A stretch of DNA of 61,771 nt from Burkholderiales bacterium (GCA_028868305.1 JAGWUS010000014.1:1-61771), one strand, 5' to 3'. Positions 1-9,974 are shown, numbered from the stretch's first letter. The notes: a model not told the origin generated them from the sequence alone. Numbers and translations are program-made.

Positions 1-825
1 TGGATCATCAACTGGCAGATCTTTATAAATGATCTTAACAGTTGATCCTGTTAATTTCAAAACTTCCTCTGCAAAGTCTTTCAAAGAAATTTCATTAGGA
101 TTACCAATGTTTACCGGCATCGTATAATCGCTCATCAATAAACGATAAATACCTTCTACTAAATCGTCTACATAACAGAAAGATCTGGTCTGACTACCAT
201 CCCCAAACACGGTAAGGTCTTCTCCTCTTAAAGCCTGACCAATAAATGCGGGTAATGCTCTACCATCATTGAGCCGCATTCTTGGACCGTAGGTATTAAA
301 TATTCGAATGATTCTTGTTTCAACTCCGTGAAAAGTATAATAAGCCCTCGTGATAGATTCCATAAACCGTTTTGCTTCATCATAAACACCACGTGGACCA
401 ACCGGATTTACATTCCCCCAGTACTCTTCAGTTTGAGGATGTACCATAGGATCACCGTATACTTCACTGGTAGAAGCCACTAACATGCGAGCACCTTTTG
501 CTTTTGCCAGACCCAAACAATTATGCGTGCCCAATGCACCCACTTTCAAAGTTTGAATTGGAATTTTCAGGTAGTCGATTGGACTAGCCGGTGATGCAAA
601 ATGCAGGATATAATCAATCTTGCCAGGCACATGTATAAACTTTGAAACATCATGGTGATAGAATTCAAAGTCTTCTCTTTTAAAGAGGTGTTCAATATTT
701 CTAAGGTCGCCCGTAATCAGATTATCCATCCCAACTACGTCAAATCCTTCTTTGATGAAACGATCACAAAGATGAGAACCCAAGAAACCTGCGGCTCCGG
801 TAATTAATACTCTTTTCTTTGACAT
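1..825 (-). CDS. UDP-glucuronate decarboxylase (UXS), 3'-truncated, Bacteroidetes-like
   Basis: Reading leftward from an ATG at 825, one frame stays open for 275 codons and runs off the left edge. It is an extended short-chain dehydrogenase: the NAD-binding glycine motif GAAGFLGS lies at about residues 10-17, STSEVYGDP at about 118-126 and the catalytic YDEAK at about 148-152. The visible end, KDLPVDDP, matches the conserved late segment of UDP-glucuronate decarboxylases, which make UDP-xylose for surface polysaccharides. Family members are about 310-330 residues, so roughly 40-50 are missing. The DNA is AT-rich with A/T-ending codons, unlike everything to its right, and looks like Bacteroidetes. 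UDP-glucuronate epimerase or dTDP-glucose dehydratase are less likely alternatives. Function is fairly sure; true linkage to the rest of the window is doubtful. Confidence 0.85.
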   Translation of the reverse strand, partial: MSKKRVLITGAAGFLGSHLCDRFIKEGFDVVGMDNLITGDLRNIEHLFKREDFEFYHHDVSKFIHVPGKIDYILHFASPASPIDYLKIPIQTLKVGALGTHNCLGLAKAKGARMLVASTSEVYGDPMVHPQTEEYWGNVNPVGPRGVYDEAKRFMESITRAYYTFHGVETRIIRIFNTYGPRMRLNDGRALPAFIGQALRGEDLTVFGDGSQTRSFCYVDDLVEGIYRLLMSDYTMPVNIGNPNEISLKDFAEEVLKLTGSTVKIIYKDLPVDDP

Positions 826-840
826 GGTAGTACCCTGGGT
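815..840. other. Abrupt composition junction, probable chimeric join
   Basis: The AT-rich UXS gene begins (leftward) at 825. By 832 the sequence is GC-rich and already in the middle of a conserved penicillin-acylase reading frame, whose in-frame stop lies at 820-822. Neither gene has its normal upstream DNA: UXS has no promoter or ribosome site, and the acylase lacks its N-terminal part. No repeat, tRNA or mobile element marks the join. A contig chimera is the simplest reading; a real recombination end point is possible. Confidence 0.7.
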
Positions 841-2937
841 ATACGCGCCCATGCGCAGGACTATGTGGCCCGCATGGACATGAACGCCCCCAGCGCCAAG
901 GGCCTGCTGGCCTACCTGGACGGCATCAACCAGTACCAGGCCACGCACAAGGCGCCCATCGAATTCGATGTGCTGCGCATCCCCAAGCGTCCCTTCACCC
1001 CCGAGGACAGCATTGCCGTCACCGGCTACCTGGCCTACAGCTTTGCGGCCGCATTCACCACCGAACCGGTGATGACCTTCATCCGCGACAAGCTGGGCCC
1101 GCAGTACCTCAAGGCATTTGACATCGACTGGCATCCCGAAGGCGTGCTCACGCCGCTGACGGCCGAGTCCATCGGCAAACCCGAACCCGTAGCCCTGAGC
1201 GACAGAGATTGGGCAGGCTTAAGCCACCTGGCGCAGGTCAGCCAGGAGGCACTGAACGCCGCCGGCGTGCCCCGCTACGAGGGCAGCAACGCCTGGGCCA
1301 TCTCGGGTAAGCGCACTGCCAGCGGCAAGCCCCTGCTGGCGGGTGATCCGCACATTGATTACTCGGCTCCGTCCGTTTGGTACGAGGCCCACCTGAGCGC
1401 GCCCGGCTTTGAGCTCTACGGCCACCACCAGGCGCTGGCCCACGTGGCACTGCTGGGCCACAACACGCAGTTTGGCTGGAGCCTGACCATGTTCCAGAAC
1501 GACGACGTGGACCTGATTGCCGAGAAGGTGAACCCGGACAATGCCAACCAGGTCTGGTACCGCGATGGCTGGGTAGATATGACCACCCGCACCGAGACCA
1601 TCCAGGTGAAAGACCAGGGCCCCACCCACCTGAAGCTGCGCACCTCACCCCACGGCCCCATCATCACCGATGCCTACAAGGACAACTACGGCCGCACACC
1701 CATTGCCATGTGGTGGGCTTTCCTGCAAACCGAAAACCCCATCCTCGAAGCCTTCTACGAACTCAACCGTGCAGACACCCGCGATAAAGCCCGCAATGCG
1801 GTCAGCAAAATCCACGCACCCGGCCTCAATATCGTGTGGGCCAATGCAGCGGGTGATATTGGCTGGTGGGCCGCTGGCAAACTGCCGCAACGCCCCGAGG
1901 GTGTAAATCCCACATTCATTCTGGACGGTGCCAATGGCGAGGCCGAGAAGCCGGGCTTCTACGCCTTCAACTTCAACCCGCAGGAAGAAAACCCTGCGCG
2001 CGGCTACATCGTCTCAGCCAACCACCAGCCCAAGCCTGCCAGCGGGGTGCCCGTACCCGGCTACTACAACCTGCCCGACCGCGCCCGCCGCATTGACGAC
2101 GTCCTGAAGGACCCCAAACGCAAATGGGATATCGCTGGCGCACAGGAACTGCAGCTCGATGTAAGCAACGGGTACTCTGCGCGCATCCTCAAGGAACTGC
2201 TGCCGGTGCTGGAGCAGGTAGTCACCGACCCCACCGAAAAAGCCTTTCTGGAGCCCCTGCAAAAGTGGGACGGTTACTACACCCGCGACAGCGTGGCCGC
2301 CACCCTGTTCAGCCAACTGATGTATGAGCTGGCCAAGGCCGCCTTTGCAGACGAACTGGGCGAAGTGCAGTTCAAAAACCTGCTGCGCACCCGCGCGCTG
2401 GACCACGCCCTGCCCCTGCTGGTAGCCGATGCCAAATCACCCTGGTGGGACAACGTCAATACACCGCAAAACGAGAGCCGGTTTGAAACAGTCCGTGTGG
2501 CCTGGGCTGCCACCTATAAACACCTCACCGAGCTGTATGGCAGCACCCTGCTGGACTGGCGCTGGGGCAATGCCCACACGCTCACCCACAACCACCCGCT
2601 GGGCATGCAGAAGCCACTGGACAAGCTGTTCAACATCGGGCCGTTCCAGGTGCCTGGCGGGCGTGAAACACCCAACAACTATTCTGGCAGCATTGGCCCC
2701 GCACCTTGGGCGGTGAAGTACGGCCCGTCCACCCGGCGCGTGATCGACTTTGCCGCACCCGACAAGGCCGTTGGCGGCAACCCGGTGGGCCAAAGCGGTG
2801 TGTTGTTTGACAAGCACTACAAGGACCAGGCAGAACGCTTTGCCGAAGGTATCTATGAAGAAGAGTACCTCAGCGCGCACGACGTCAAGGCCCACACCCG
2901 TAGTACGCTGACGCTGGAACCTGCGCGCGCTAACTAA
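826..2937 (+). CDS. Penicillin acylase family Ntn hydrolase, N-terminally truncated
   Basis: Periplasmic amidase of the penicillin G acylase/acyl-homoserine-lactone acylase family. These are made as one chain and cut by themselves so that a serine becomes the N-terminal nucleophile of the beta subunit. Here that site is EGSNAWAI, with the serine coded at 1285-1287 (residue 141 if counted from GTG 865). A beta-subunit GGRETPNN motif is seen later. The frame continues upstream of GTG 865 to the junction near 826 and that stretch still reads like the family ([14 protein letters not shown]), so 865 is not a real start. The signal peptide and about the first 100 residues of the alpha subunit are missing at the composition junction. 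The acyl substrate cannot be told from sequence. Confidence 0.85.
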   Translation, partial: GSTLGIRAHAQDYVARMDMNAPSAKGLLAYLDGINQYQATHKAPIEFDVLRIPKRPFTPEDSIAVTGYLAYSFAAAFTTEPVMTFIRDKLGPQYLKAFDIDWHPEGVLTPLTAESIGKPEPVALSDRDWAGLSHLAQVSQEALNAAGVPRYEGSNAWAISGKRTASGKPLLAGDPHIDYSAPSVWYEAHLSAPGFELYGHHQALAHVALLGHNTQFGWSLTMFQNDDVDLIAEKVNPDNANQVWYRDGWVDMTTRTETIQVKDQGPTHLKLRTSPHGPIITDAYKDNYGRTPIAMWWAFLQTENPILEAFYELNRADTRDKARNAVSKIHAPGLNIVWANAAGDIGWWAAGKLPQRPEGVNPTFILDGANGEAEKPGFYAFNFNPQEENPARGYIVSANHQPKPASGVPVPGYYNLPDRARRIDDVLKDPKRKWDIAGAQELQLDVSNGYSARILKELLPVLEQVVTDPTEKAFLEPLQKWDGYYTRDSVAATLFSQLMYELAKAAFADELGEVQFKNLLRTRALDHALPLLVADAKSPWWDNVNTPQNESRFETVRVAWAATYKHLTELYGSTLLDWRWGNAHTLTHNHPLGMQKPLDKLFNIGPFQVPGGRETPNNYSGSIGPAPWAVKYGPSTRRVIDFAAPDKAVGGNPVGQSGVLFDKHYKDQAERFAEGIYEEEYLSAHDVKAHTRSTLTLEPARAN

Positions 2938-2946
2938 ATCAGCCTT

Positions 2947-3648
2947 TCAGGCTGGCGGCTGCAGCAGGTCGCACAACTCCGTCATGCTGGCCACCGTGGC
3001 ATGCGGTTGCTGCGGCTGACCCCACAGGTGGTCTGCACGGTTCACCCACACAGCCTGCATGCCGGCGTTGAGCGCACCGACCACGTCCATGATGGCGTCG
3101 TCCCCCACGTGCAGAACCTCGCCCATCGCCACACCCAGGGTTTGCGCAGCCAGCTGAAAAATGCGCACATCGGGCTTGCCCACACCCGCGTCGCGGGCGC
3201 TCACGCTGCCTGTCAAATATTCGCCAATTCCCACCTGATGTACATCAGCGCTGCCGTTGGACAGGGCAAGGATCGGGTAACGCTGCGCCAGCCAGGCCAG
3301 GCCCGGCCGCGCATCCTCAAACAGGTCCACCTGCATGCGCGCCGCGTGGAATACCGCAAACGCAGGCTCAGCCAAGGTCGGCGCGTCCCCCGCGCGTTGC
3401 AGTGCCAAGCGGATGGCTTCCCGACGCAGAGCAGCCAGATCGTGCGCCAGCTGCGGCCACTGCTCTGCGGTGGCTTCGCGCAGCTCGCGCCGCACATGGG
3501 GATCGGTCAGCAGCGCCGCCGTAGCCGGCGCCTGTTCCTGCAGCCAGGTGTGCAAAAGCCGCTCGCAACGCTCTATCGTGGGCAGGATGGGCCACAGCGT
3601 ATCGTCGAGATCGAGGGTAATTGCCTTGATTTTGGAAAGGTCCAGCAT
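2947..3648 (-). CDS. HAD superfamily hydrolase
   Basis: Haloacid-dehalogenase-type phosphatase of about 233 residues. Motif I is DLDDTLW, with the aspartate nucleophile at residue 13 and acid/base aspartate at 15. Motif II is the ALSNGS serine, and the C-terminal GDDAIMD with the preceding GKPD supplies motifs III and IV. The helical cap between motifs I and II is subfamily I type, so small phosphorylated metabolites are likely substrates; the exact one is not predictable. I chose ATG 3648 because [17 protein letters not shown] is the usual opening; an in-frame ATG at 3669 would add seven residues and overlap the divergent hemH start. The gene converges on the acylase gene, with nine bases between their stops. 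Confidence 0.85.
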   Translation of the reverse strand: MLDLSKIKAITLDLDDTLWPILPTIERCERLLHTWLQEQAPATAALLTDPHVRRELREATAEQWPQLAHDLAALRREAIRLALQRAGDAPTLAEPAFAVFHAARMQVDLFEDARPGLAWLAQRYPILALSNGSADVHQVGIGEYLTGSVSARDAGVGKPDVRIFQLAAQTLGVAMGEVLHVGDDAIMDVVGALNAGMQAVWVNRADHLWGQPQQPHATVASMTELCDLLQPPA

Positions 3649-3667
3649 AGGTGCGGGAGAATACCGC

Positions 3668-4759
3668 ATGTCTTTCTCGCAAGAACCCCCCTACTCCCAC
3701 GGCCAGCCGCAGCGCACGGCCGTACTGCTGTGCAACCTGGGCACGCCGGATGAACCCACACCCAAGGCCGTGCGCCGCTATCTGGCCGAGTTTTTGAGCG
3801 ACCGCCGCGTGGTGGAAATCCCCCGCCTGGTGTGGATGCTGATCCTGCACGGCATCATCCTTCGGATACGCCCTGCGAAGTCGGCCGCCAAGTACGCCAG
3901 CATCTGGACGCCCGAGGGCTCGCCGCTTAAAGTTTGGACCGAGCGCCAGGCCAAGATGCTGCAGGGCTGGCTGGGCCAGCGCAACCACCAGGTCAAGGTG
4001 CGCTGGGCCATGCGCTACGGTAGCACTTCGATTGCGTCCCAGCTGGATGCCATGAAGGCGGAGGGCATCACCCGCGTGCTGGTGGTGCCCGCCTACCCGC
4101 AGTACAGCGCCACCACAACCGCCAGCGTGTTCGATGCCGTGTACAACTGGGCGCAGAAAACCCGCGCTTTGCCAGAGCTGCGCTTTGTCAACCATTACCA
4201 CGACGACGCCGACTACATCGCCGCGCTGGCCGCCAGCGTACAGCGCCACTGGAAAGCCAACGGACGCCCGGACCAGCTGGTCATGAGCTTTCACGGCGTG
4301 CCCGAGCGCACCCTGCATCTGGGTGACCCCTACCACTGCGAATGCTTCAAGACCGCGCGCCTGCTGGCCCAGCGGCTGGGCCTGGGCAAGGAGCAGTACA
4401 AGGTCACCTTCCAGTCCCGCTTGGGCCGTGCCAAATGGCTGGAGCCCTACACCGAGCCCACGCTGATTGCCATGGGCCGGGCCGGTGTGGAGCGGGTGGA
4501 CGTGATTTGCCCCGGCTTCACCAGCGACTGCCTGGAAACGCTGGAAGAAATCAACATGGAAGCACGCGCCGCGTTCCTGGGTGCCGGAGGCAAGGAGTTT
4601 CACTACATCCCCTGCCTGAACGACGACCCCGAGTGGGTCACCGCGCTGTGCAACCTGAGCCAGCGCCACCTGCTGGGCTGGCCTACGCAAGAAGCACCCG
4701 ATCTGCGCGAACTCGAAACCTCGCGCCTGGCTGCGCTGGCGCGGGGTGCTAAACAATAG
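3668..4759 (+). CDS. hemH: Ferrochelatase
   Basis: Inserts ferrous iron into protoporphyrin IX, the last step of haem synthesis, at the inner membrane surface. The 363-residue protein opens with [18 protein letters not shown]. It carries the catalytic histidine in SFHGVPERT (residue 209) and the conserved glutamate in DCLETLEEI (residue 290), together with the [18 protein letters not shown] block. The start at 3668 is backed by a GGGAGA ribosome site seven bases upstream. The frame is open further 5', but that part is antisense to the divergent HAD gene. A hairpin repeat follows the stop. Confidence 0.97.
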   Translation: MSFSQEPPYSHGQPQRTAVLLCNLGTPDEPTPKAVRRYLAEFLSDRRVVEIPRLVWMLILHGIILRIRPAKSAAKYASIWTPEGSPLKVWTERQAKMLQGWLGQRNHQVKVRWAMRYGSTSIASQLDAMKAEGITRVLVVPAYPQYSATTTASVFDAVYNWAQKTRALPELRFVNHYHDDADYIAALAASVQRHWKANGRPDQLVMSFHGVPERTLHLGDPYHCECFKTARLLAQRLGLGKEQYKVTFQSRLGRAKWLEPYTEPTLIAMGRAGVERVDVICPGFTSDCLETLEEINMEARAAFLGAGGKEFHYIPCLNDDPEWVTALCNLSQRHLLGWPTQEAPDLRELETSRLAALARGAKQ

Positions 4760-4767
4760 GGCCAGGA

Positions 4768-4822
4768 ATTGCTATCACTTCAATAGCTGTTTACACATAT
4801 TCCACGCGGGATAGGGGTCTTT
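4768..4822 (+). repeat. Hairpin repeat copy 1 (hemH 3' flank)
   Basis: First of six related 50-56 bp elements. It begins with a GCTAT/ATAGC stem and 7-base loop (4771-4787), then CTGTTTACACATATTCCACG and a GCGGGATAGGGG tail ending in a T run. It lies just after the hemH stop, where the hairpin and T-rich end could also stop transcription. The rest of the 4760-4965 gap shows nothing I can identify. Confidence 0.7.
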
Positions 4823-4965
4823 TTCATGCCGGATGCAAGTACGAAGTGCAGCGGTTTAGAAACGGGACCGGAATAGAGCGAGCTACGGCGATATAAGCCC
4901 GCGACTCGGTCATGAACCAACTTATCCTTCCTTTGTGCAGGAGGCATTGGCAAGTAAGACTCCCT

Positions 4966-5367
4966 TCAAAATTTCTCCTGAATTCCCTGCTCGTAAAGTT
5001 CCAGAGGCAAGCCGTCCGGATCAGCAAAGAATACAAATCGCTTGCCGGTGTACTCGTCAGTACGTATGTCTTCAACAGCCAAACCCATCACTTCCAGCTT
5101 CATTTTGCACACGACAACATCGTCGACAGCGAATGCCAGATGACGCAGCCCTCGCGCTTCCGGATACGACAGTCGCTGGGGTGCCTCAGGGAAAGAAAAA
5201 AGCTCTATCTGGCTCCCGTCCGGTAGAGCCAAGTCGAGCTTGTACGAACTGCGCTGCTCCCGAAAATTCTCCGCAAGCACCCTGAGCCCAAGGCATTCGA
5301 CGTAGAAGTGCTTTGATACCTCGTAGTTGGAGCAGATGATCGCTGCGTGATGAATACGCTTCAACAT
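4966..5367 (-). CDS. VOC family metalloprotein, YaeR-like
   Basis: A 133-residue vicinal-oxygen-chelate protein made of two beta-alpha-beta-beta-beta modules. It closely resembles E. coli YaeR in pattern: IHHAAIICSNYEVSKHFY at the start, IELFSFPEAPQR in the middle, GLRHLAFAVDD and ADPDGLPLELYEQ near the end. The histidines and glutamates in these blocks are the expected metal ligands. Relatives include glyoxalase I, but YaeR itself has no settled reaction, so no substrate is assigned. ATG 5367 was chosen because the family consensus starts there; a longer frame overlaps the upstream hydrolase gene. It is the last gene of the leftward transport unit, 13 bases after the hydrolase. Confidence 0.85.
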   Translation of the reverse strand: MLKRIHHAAIICSNYEVSKHFYVECLGLRVLAENFREQRSSYKLDLALPDGSQIELFSFPEAPQRLSYPEARGLRHLAFAVDDVVVCKMKLEVMGLAVEDIRTDEYTGKRFVFFADPDGLPLELYEQGIQEKF

Positions 5368-5380
5368 GGTGAATGCTCGC

Positions 5381-6244
5381 CTAAGTCTTTGCAATAAATG
5401 CCGCCACGCAATCCAACTGCGCTGGCACATTGAGTGCCGGCGCATGCCCGCAGTCCGGCACTTCCACTACCGTCAAGCGCCCTGCCGCACCCGGCCCACG
5501 CGCGCGCATGGTTTGCACGGTCTCCGGCAGCAGCAGGTCCGAGTCCACCCCACGCAGGCACAGCACCGGTACCTGCACCGCGTCGTAGTGGTTCCAGATA
5601 AGGTAGTCGTTGGGATGGCTGATGAATTGCTCCACCATGGCCGGGTCGTAGTGCGGCGTCACGCGTCCATCGGGCAGTCGGCGCGTCGATGTTTCGGTCA
5701 ATCTGCGCCACTGCGCGTCGCTGAGCCAGCCGTAAGGTTTGTACACCTGCCGGAAAAACGCTTCAAGTTCCAGCACGCTGTTGAACGCCGGGGGCGAGCC
5801 CGCGTAGGAGCGGATGCGGGTAATGGCGACGTCGGCCAGTTGTGGTCCGTTGTCGTTCAGCGTGAGGCTCAGGATGCGTTGTTGCATGTCCGGAACCACC
5901 AGGCCCGATGCGCACACGGTGCCGATAGCGCCGCCCATGGAGGTACCCACCCAATGCGCTTGCTCGATACCCAACTGGCGGAACAGGTCTGCCGCGATTT
6001 GTGCATAAAACGCCAGGCAGTACTCCACTTTGGGTAGCGGGCTCCAGGCGCTCAGGCCGCGGCCGATGGTATCAGGGCAGATGACGCGGTAGCCGCGTGC
6101 GCTCAAATGCGCGGCTAGCTCATCCATGTCGCGGCCGGTGCGGGCCAGGCCGTGCCAGGCGATAACCACTTTCTGGTGTTCGGCGCCCCACTGGGTGTAG
6201 TGGATCTCGCGGCCGGCGCAGCTTAGGTAATGCGACGTAGTCAT
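5381..6244 (-). CDS. Alpha/beta-fold hydrolase
   Basis: A 287-residue alpha/beta hydrolase with the oxyanion block AWHGLARTGRDMD, the nucleophile elbow GTSMGG (serine at residue 102), and the acid and base in GVDSDLLLP and DCGHAPAL. It is soluble, with no signal peptide. Its ATG overlaps the TGA of the LivM permease gene by four bases, so the two are translationally coupled. This suggests that it acts on the compound imported by that transporter, perhaps an ester or lactone. That is inference from context; the fold alone also covers esterases, lactonases and C-C hydrolases. Confidence 0.85.
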   Translation of the reverse strand: MTTSHYLSCAGREIHYTQWGAEHQKVVIAWHGLARTGRDMDELAAHLSARGYRVICPDTIGRGLSAWSPLPKVEYCLAFYAQIAADLFRQLGIEQAHWVGTSMGGAIGTVCASGLVVPDMQQRILSLTLNDNGPQLADVAITRIRSYAGSPPAFNSVLELEAFFRQVYKPYGWLSDAQWRRLTETSTRRLPDGRVTPHYDPAMVEQFISHPNDYLIWNHYDAVQVPVLCLRGVDSDLLLPETVQTMRARGPGAAGRLTVVEVPDCGHAPALNVPAQLDCVAAFIAKT

Positions 6245-7320
6245 GGCTTGCCTTTTCCCTTCGCGGCGCCTGCGCGCAGGCGACCCACCACACCGGTCGG
6301 GAAGTAATAGACCGACAGCACGAACAACAGGCCCAGCCACAGCAGCCAGCGGTCGGGTGACAGCAACGCCGAGAGCCAGCCCACCGACGATGCAGCTTCA
6401 CTGCCAATGCGCAGCAAATCCTGCAGGTAGCTTTGCGCCACCAGAAAGATGGCCGCGCCCACGATAGCGCCGTACATGGTGCCCATACCACCAATCACCA
6501 CGATGAGCAGCACGTCCATCATGATCTCGAACGACAGCGAGGTATCCGGCCCGTTGTAACGCAACCAGAGCGCCAGCATAGCCCCCGCCATACAGGCAAA
6601 CAGCGCCGACAGAATGGCTGACGTGGTGCGGTACACCACCACGCGGTAGCCAATGGCCTCCGCACGGAATTCGTTCTCGCGAATGGCTTGCAGCACGCCG
6701 CCAAAGGGTGAATTGACGATGCGCAGCAACGCCAGGAACAGCACCACCGCCGTAACGAACAATAGGTAGTAACACAGCAGGCGGCCATCGAGCGACACGC
6801 CGAAGAAAGGCTCTTCGCTGAACTCAAAGCTGGGCGACAGGATTTCGGGCACCTTGAAGGTGAGCCCGTCTTCGCCGCCGGTGATTTCGTGCAACTGCGA
6901 TGCCAGCGTGAGGAACGCCGAGGCCACAGCCAGCGTGATCATGGCGAAGAAGATGGCGCGCACCCGCAACGAGAAGAGCCCCACCAGCAGCGCCAGTGCA
7001 AACGACAACACCAACGCACCGCCCAGCCCCACTGCCAGAGCTGCCCAGTTGGGGCCCATCGCCGTGGTGGCAATCGCAATGCCATAGGCCCCGATGCCAA
7101 AGAACATGGTGTGCGCAAAACTGACGATACCGGTGTAGCCCAGCAGCAGGTCAAAGCTGGCCACCAGTACGATAAAGACCAGCACCTTGGCCGCCACATT
7201 GAGCGCCTTGACGCCAGGAAAAATGAAAGGCGTCAGCGCCAGCGCGGCCACCAGCAGCACCAGCAACAAGGCCAGCCAGCGGCTGCGCGGCAGGTCGGCG
7301 GAAAGAATTCGTTGCAACAT
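6241..7320 (-). CDS. livM: Branched-chain amino acid-type ABC transporter permease, LivM family
   Basis: Inner-membrane permease of 359 residues with about nine hydrophobic segments. It contains the family hallmark FDLLLGYTGIVSFAHTMFFGIGAYG near residues 60-80 and the cytoplasmic coupling region with AIRENEFRAEAIGYRV. Its end overlaps the hydrolase start. With LivH it forms the channel of a hydrophobic-amino-acid (HAAT) importer. Members of this family also import urea, amides and aromatic acids, so the family name does not fix the substrate. The gene stands 125 bases downstream of livH, with a GC-rich hairpin element between. Confidence 0.92.
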   Translation of the reverse strand: MLQRILSADLPRSRWLALLLVLLVAALALTPFIFPGVKALNVAAKVLVFIVLVASFDLLLGYTGIVSFAHTMFFGIGAYGIAIATTAMGPNWAALAVGLGGALVLSFALALLVGLFSLRVRAIFFAMITLAVASAFLTLASQLHEITGGEDGLTFKVPEILSPSFEFSEEPFFGVSLDGRLLCYYLLFVTAVVLFLALLRIVNSPFGGVLQAIRENEFRAEAIGYRVVVYRTTSAILSALFACMAGAMLALWLRYNGPDTSLSFEIMMDVLLIVVIGGMGTMYGAIVGAAIFLVAQSYLQDLLRIGSEAASSVGWLSALLSPDRWLLWLGLLFVLSVYYFPTGVVGRLRAGAAKGKGKP

Positions 7321-7371
7321 ACATGCACCTCAAAGAAAAACGTGTCTTACGCCAGAAACACCGCAGAACCG

Positions 7372-7443
7372 GCTTTGCCGGGCTGCTGGTGTTGCCCCCT
7401 GCAAGGGGGAAAGCGGCCACACGAAGTGGGCAAGCCGGGGGGT
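7372..7443. repeat. GC-rich hairpin element between livH and livM
   Basis: This intercistronic stretch holds a CCCCCT-GCA-AGGGGG hairpin (7395-7409) flanked by GGCTTTGCCGGGCTGCTGG and by GCGGCCACACGAAGTGGG. I recall very similar elements scattered between genes in Comamonadaceae, but only one copy is in this window. Lying within an operon, it could protect or partly terminate the message. No T run follows the stem in the direction of transcription. Confidence 0.5.
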
Positions 7444-7445
7444 GC

Positions 7446-8429
7446 TCATCGATTAGCTACGGGGTACACGCCCTGCGGACGCCACAGCAATATGGCAACC
7501 ATCAGGCCGATGTTGGAAAACAGCGCGATCTTGGGTGCCAGAAAGCCGGTGTAGTTGGCCATCAGGCCGACCAGTAAAGCCCCGATGAGTGCGCCACCGG
7601 TAGAGCCCAGGCCGCCGATGATGATGACGATGAAGATCAGCACATTGACCTGTGCGCCCATCTGCGGCGTGACCGTCTGCTGGTACAGCCCCCACATCAC
7701 ACCGCCCAGACCAGCCAGCGCACTGCCCACCACGAACACGCCAATAAACAGACGCTTGATGCGGTAGCCCAATGCCTCGACCATCTCCCTGTCCTGCACC
7801 CCGGCGCGAATCAGCAGGCCAATCTTGGTGCGGCTCAGCACCCAGGCCAGCACGCCAAACACGGCCAGGCCCACCACCACTGCCATCAACCGGTATTTCT
7901 CCACCGCTGCGTCACCAAAATACAGCGAACCTCGCATGCCATCTGGCAGGGGCAGCGGTATCTGTGCCGGGCCCCAAATGACCTTGATCAACTCTTCACC
8001 AATGATCATGCCGCCCATGGTGATGAGGATTTGTTTCAGGTGCTGGCCGTACACCGGCCGCACAATGAATCGCTCAAACGCCAGCCCTACCGCAGCGGCG
8101 ACCAGCATGGCGACCAGCATGGCCGGAAACACCGCTACCAGGTTGCGCCATAGCTCGGGCGAGCCGGTCCAGTCCGACATCAGCCCCATGGTGGTGGTGG
8201 CCACAAAAGCGCCCAGCGCGATGAACACGCCGTGGCCAAAGTTGAGCACATCCATCAGGCCAAACACCAGTGTCAGGCCCGAGGCGATGATGAAGATGAT
8301 CATGCCCATGGCCAGGCCCGCCACCGTGAGCGTGACCCAGGTGGACGGCGAACCAATCAGCGGCAGAACCAGCAGTGCCAGCACCGGCACCAAGGCGAGC
8401 GGCTTCCAATCAAAATTCAGTATTTTCAT
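7446..8429 (-). CDS. livH: Branched-chain amino acid-type ABC transporter permease, LivH family
   Basis: Inner-membrane permease of 327 residues with about eight membrane segments. The diagnostic block LTLVFGLMDVLNFGHGVFIALGAF lies near residues 50-75, and AGVQDREMVEALGYRI is the ATPase-coupling loop. It is the partner of LivM. The ATG overlaps the end of livF by four bases. The C-terminal end reads GVYPVANR, which is typical of the family. Substrate is unknown. Confidence 0.93.
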   Translation of the reverse strand: MKILNFDWKPLALVPVLALLVLPLIGSPSTWVTLTVAGLAMGMIIFIIASGLTLVFGLMDVLNFGHGVFIALGAFVATTTMGLMSDWTGSPELWRNLVAVFPAMLVAMLVAAAVGLAFERFIVRPVYGQHLKQILITMGGMIIGEELIKVIWGPAQIPLPLPDGMRGSLYFGDAAVEKYRLMAVVVGLAVFGVLAWVLSRTKIGLLIRAGVQDREMVEALGYRIKRLFIGVFVVGSALAGLGGVMWGLYQQTVTPQMGAQVNVLIFIVIIIGGLGSTGGALIGALLVGLMANYTGFLAPKIALFSNIGLMVAILLWRPQGVYPVANR

Positions 8430-9151
8430 AGGGCCAACCCCAGCAGCGAGCGCTGCAGTTCTTCGTCTTCGGCCAGCGCCTGCATGCTGCCTGTGTGCAC
8501 CACACGGCCGTCGTCCATCACAGCCACATGGTCCCCCAGGCGTTTGGCAAAGCTGATGTTTTGCTCCACCAGCAGAATGGTGGTGCCGGTCGCCTTGAGC
8601 TGCGCGAAGGCGTCAATCATGTTGTTGATGATGGCCGGGGCCAGCCCTTTGCTGGGCTCATCGACGATCAACAGTTGGCGGGGCTCCACAATGGCACGGG
8701 CCACCGCAAGCATCTGCTTTTGTCCACCCGACAACTTGCCTGCGGGATGGTTCCAGAATTTTTCCACTGCCGGAAACAGCGAAAAAATCCATTGCAACCG
8801 GGTGCTGTCCATCTGGTCGGCACGGCTGGCTGCGCGCGCGGCCAGCACCATGTTTTCCTTGACTGTCAGGTCGGAAAAAATGCCCATGTTTTCAGGCACA
8901 TAAGCAATGCCTTGCGAGGCAATATGGGGCGTTTCGGCCGCTGTAATGTCCAGCCCATTGAAATGCACCGAGCCTTGGGACGCAGGCCATAAACCCATGA
9001 TGGTGCGCAGCGTGGTGGTCTTGCCCGCACCATTGCGCCCCAGCAGCATGGTGAGCCGGCCGCGCGGCACAGTGAGGTCCACTCCGTGCAGGATGTGGTA
9101 CGCGCCGATGTGGGTGTGCACGCCCTTGAGTTCGAGAAGCTTGTCGCTCAT
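8426..9151 (-). CDS. livF: ABC transporter ATP-binding protein, LivF family
   Basis: A 241-residue ATPase with Walker A GRNGAGKT, Q-loop region, signature LSGGQKQ, Walker B LLIVDEPSKG and the switch histidine region LLVEQN. The first strand, LELKGVHTHIGAYHILHGV, is that of LivF rather than LivG. It overlaps livG by four bases, so the two ATPases are made together. They power the LivH/LivM channel from the cytoplasmic side. Confidence 0.95.
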   Translation of the reverse strand: MSDKLLELKGVHTHIGAYHILHGVDLTVPRGRLTMLLGRNGAGKTTTLRTIMGLWPASQGSVHFNGLDITAAETPHIASQGIAYVPENMGIFSDLTVKENMVLAARAASRADQMDSTRLQWIFSLFPAVEKFWNHPAGKLSGGQKQMLAVARAIVEPRQLLIVDEPSKGLAPAIINNMIDAFAQLKATGTTILLVEQNISFAKRLGDHVAVMDDGRVVHTGSMQALAEDEELQRSLLGLAL

Positions 9152-9924
9152 GCGTTTGCTCCTTCAACCGTGGGGGCCACACCAAGGTAAGCCTCTTGCA
9201 CTACGGGTGAAGCAATCACGGTGGCCGGGTCGCCATCTGCCACCAGCGTGCCGTTGTGCAGCACGATGATGCGGTCGGCCAGTTCGCGCACCACATCCAT
9301 CTTGTGCTCCACCAGCAGTATGGTTTTCGTCTTGTCTTTCTTGAGCGCACGGATCAAATTCAATATGACTGGCGCCTCGTCGTGGCTCATGCCTGCGGTG
9401 GGCTCGTCGAACATGTAGACCGCAGGGTCCAGCGCCATCAGCAAGGCCACTTCGAGCTTGCGCTGGTCGCCATGCGGCAGGCTGGACACGGTCTGGTCCT
9501 GCTTGCCGCGCATGGCCACGGTTTCCAGAATCGCGTGGGCACGGTCTGTCAACGCGCGGTGGTCACTCCAGATGCTCCACAGGTTCAAGCCCCTCAGATG
9601 CGCCCCACCCTGCGTGGCTTGAACGGCCAGGCGCACGTTTTCCAGCACCGAGAGGTTCGGGAACAGATTGGTCAGCTGAAACGCACGCCCCAGCCCGGCA
9701 CGGGTGCGCGCCGACGGGCTTTGGCCGGTGAGGTTGTGACCATTCAAAAGCACCTCGCCCGCACTGGCCTTGAGTTGGCCCGAGATCAGGTTGAAGTAGG
9801 TGGTTTTACCCGCACCGTTGGGGCCAACAATGGCGGTCAGAGTACCAGGTGCAAAAGTGCAGCTGACAGCATTCACCGCCACGTGTCCACCGAAGCGGAT
9901 CGTGAGATCTTTGGTTTCTAACAT
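9148..9924 (-). CDS. livG: ABC transporter ATP-binding protein, LivG family
   Basis: A 258-residue ATPase with Walker A GPNGAGKT, Walker B AVYMFDEPTAG and the D-loop MSHDEA. The LivG-specific insertion with ARTRAGLGRAFQLTNLF follows Walker A. The signature motif is unusual: LPHGDQRKLE in place of the common LSYGQQR, which may be a family variant and should still bind ATP. First gene after the 162-base gap that separates it from the binding-protein gene. Partner of LivF. Confidence 0.94.
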   Translation of the reverse strand: MLETKDLTIRFGGHVAVNAVSCTFAPGTLTAIVGPNGAGKTTYFNLISGQLKASAGEVLLNGHNLTGQSPSARTRAGLGRAFQLTNLFPNLSVLENVRLAVQATQGGAHLRGLNLWSIWSDHRALTDRAHAILETVAMRGKQDQTVSSLPHGDQRKLEVALLMALDPAVYMFDEPTAGMSHDEAPVILNLIRALKKDKTKTILLVEHKMDVVRELADRIIVLHNGTLVADGDPATVIASPVVQEAYLGVAPTVEGANA

Positions 9925-9974
9925 CTAGAGGTTTCTCGCAACCTGTCCGATAGCCGGAGAGTCAAAAGGGAGCG

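Noticed and set aside
3368..4756. 462-codon open frame antisense to hemH
   Set aside because: It is the mirror of a highly conserved gene in GC-rich DNA, has low-complexity Gly/His/Ala composition and no family pattern.
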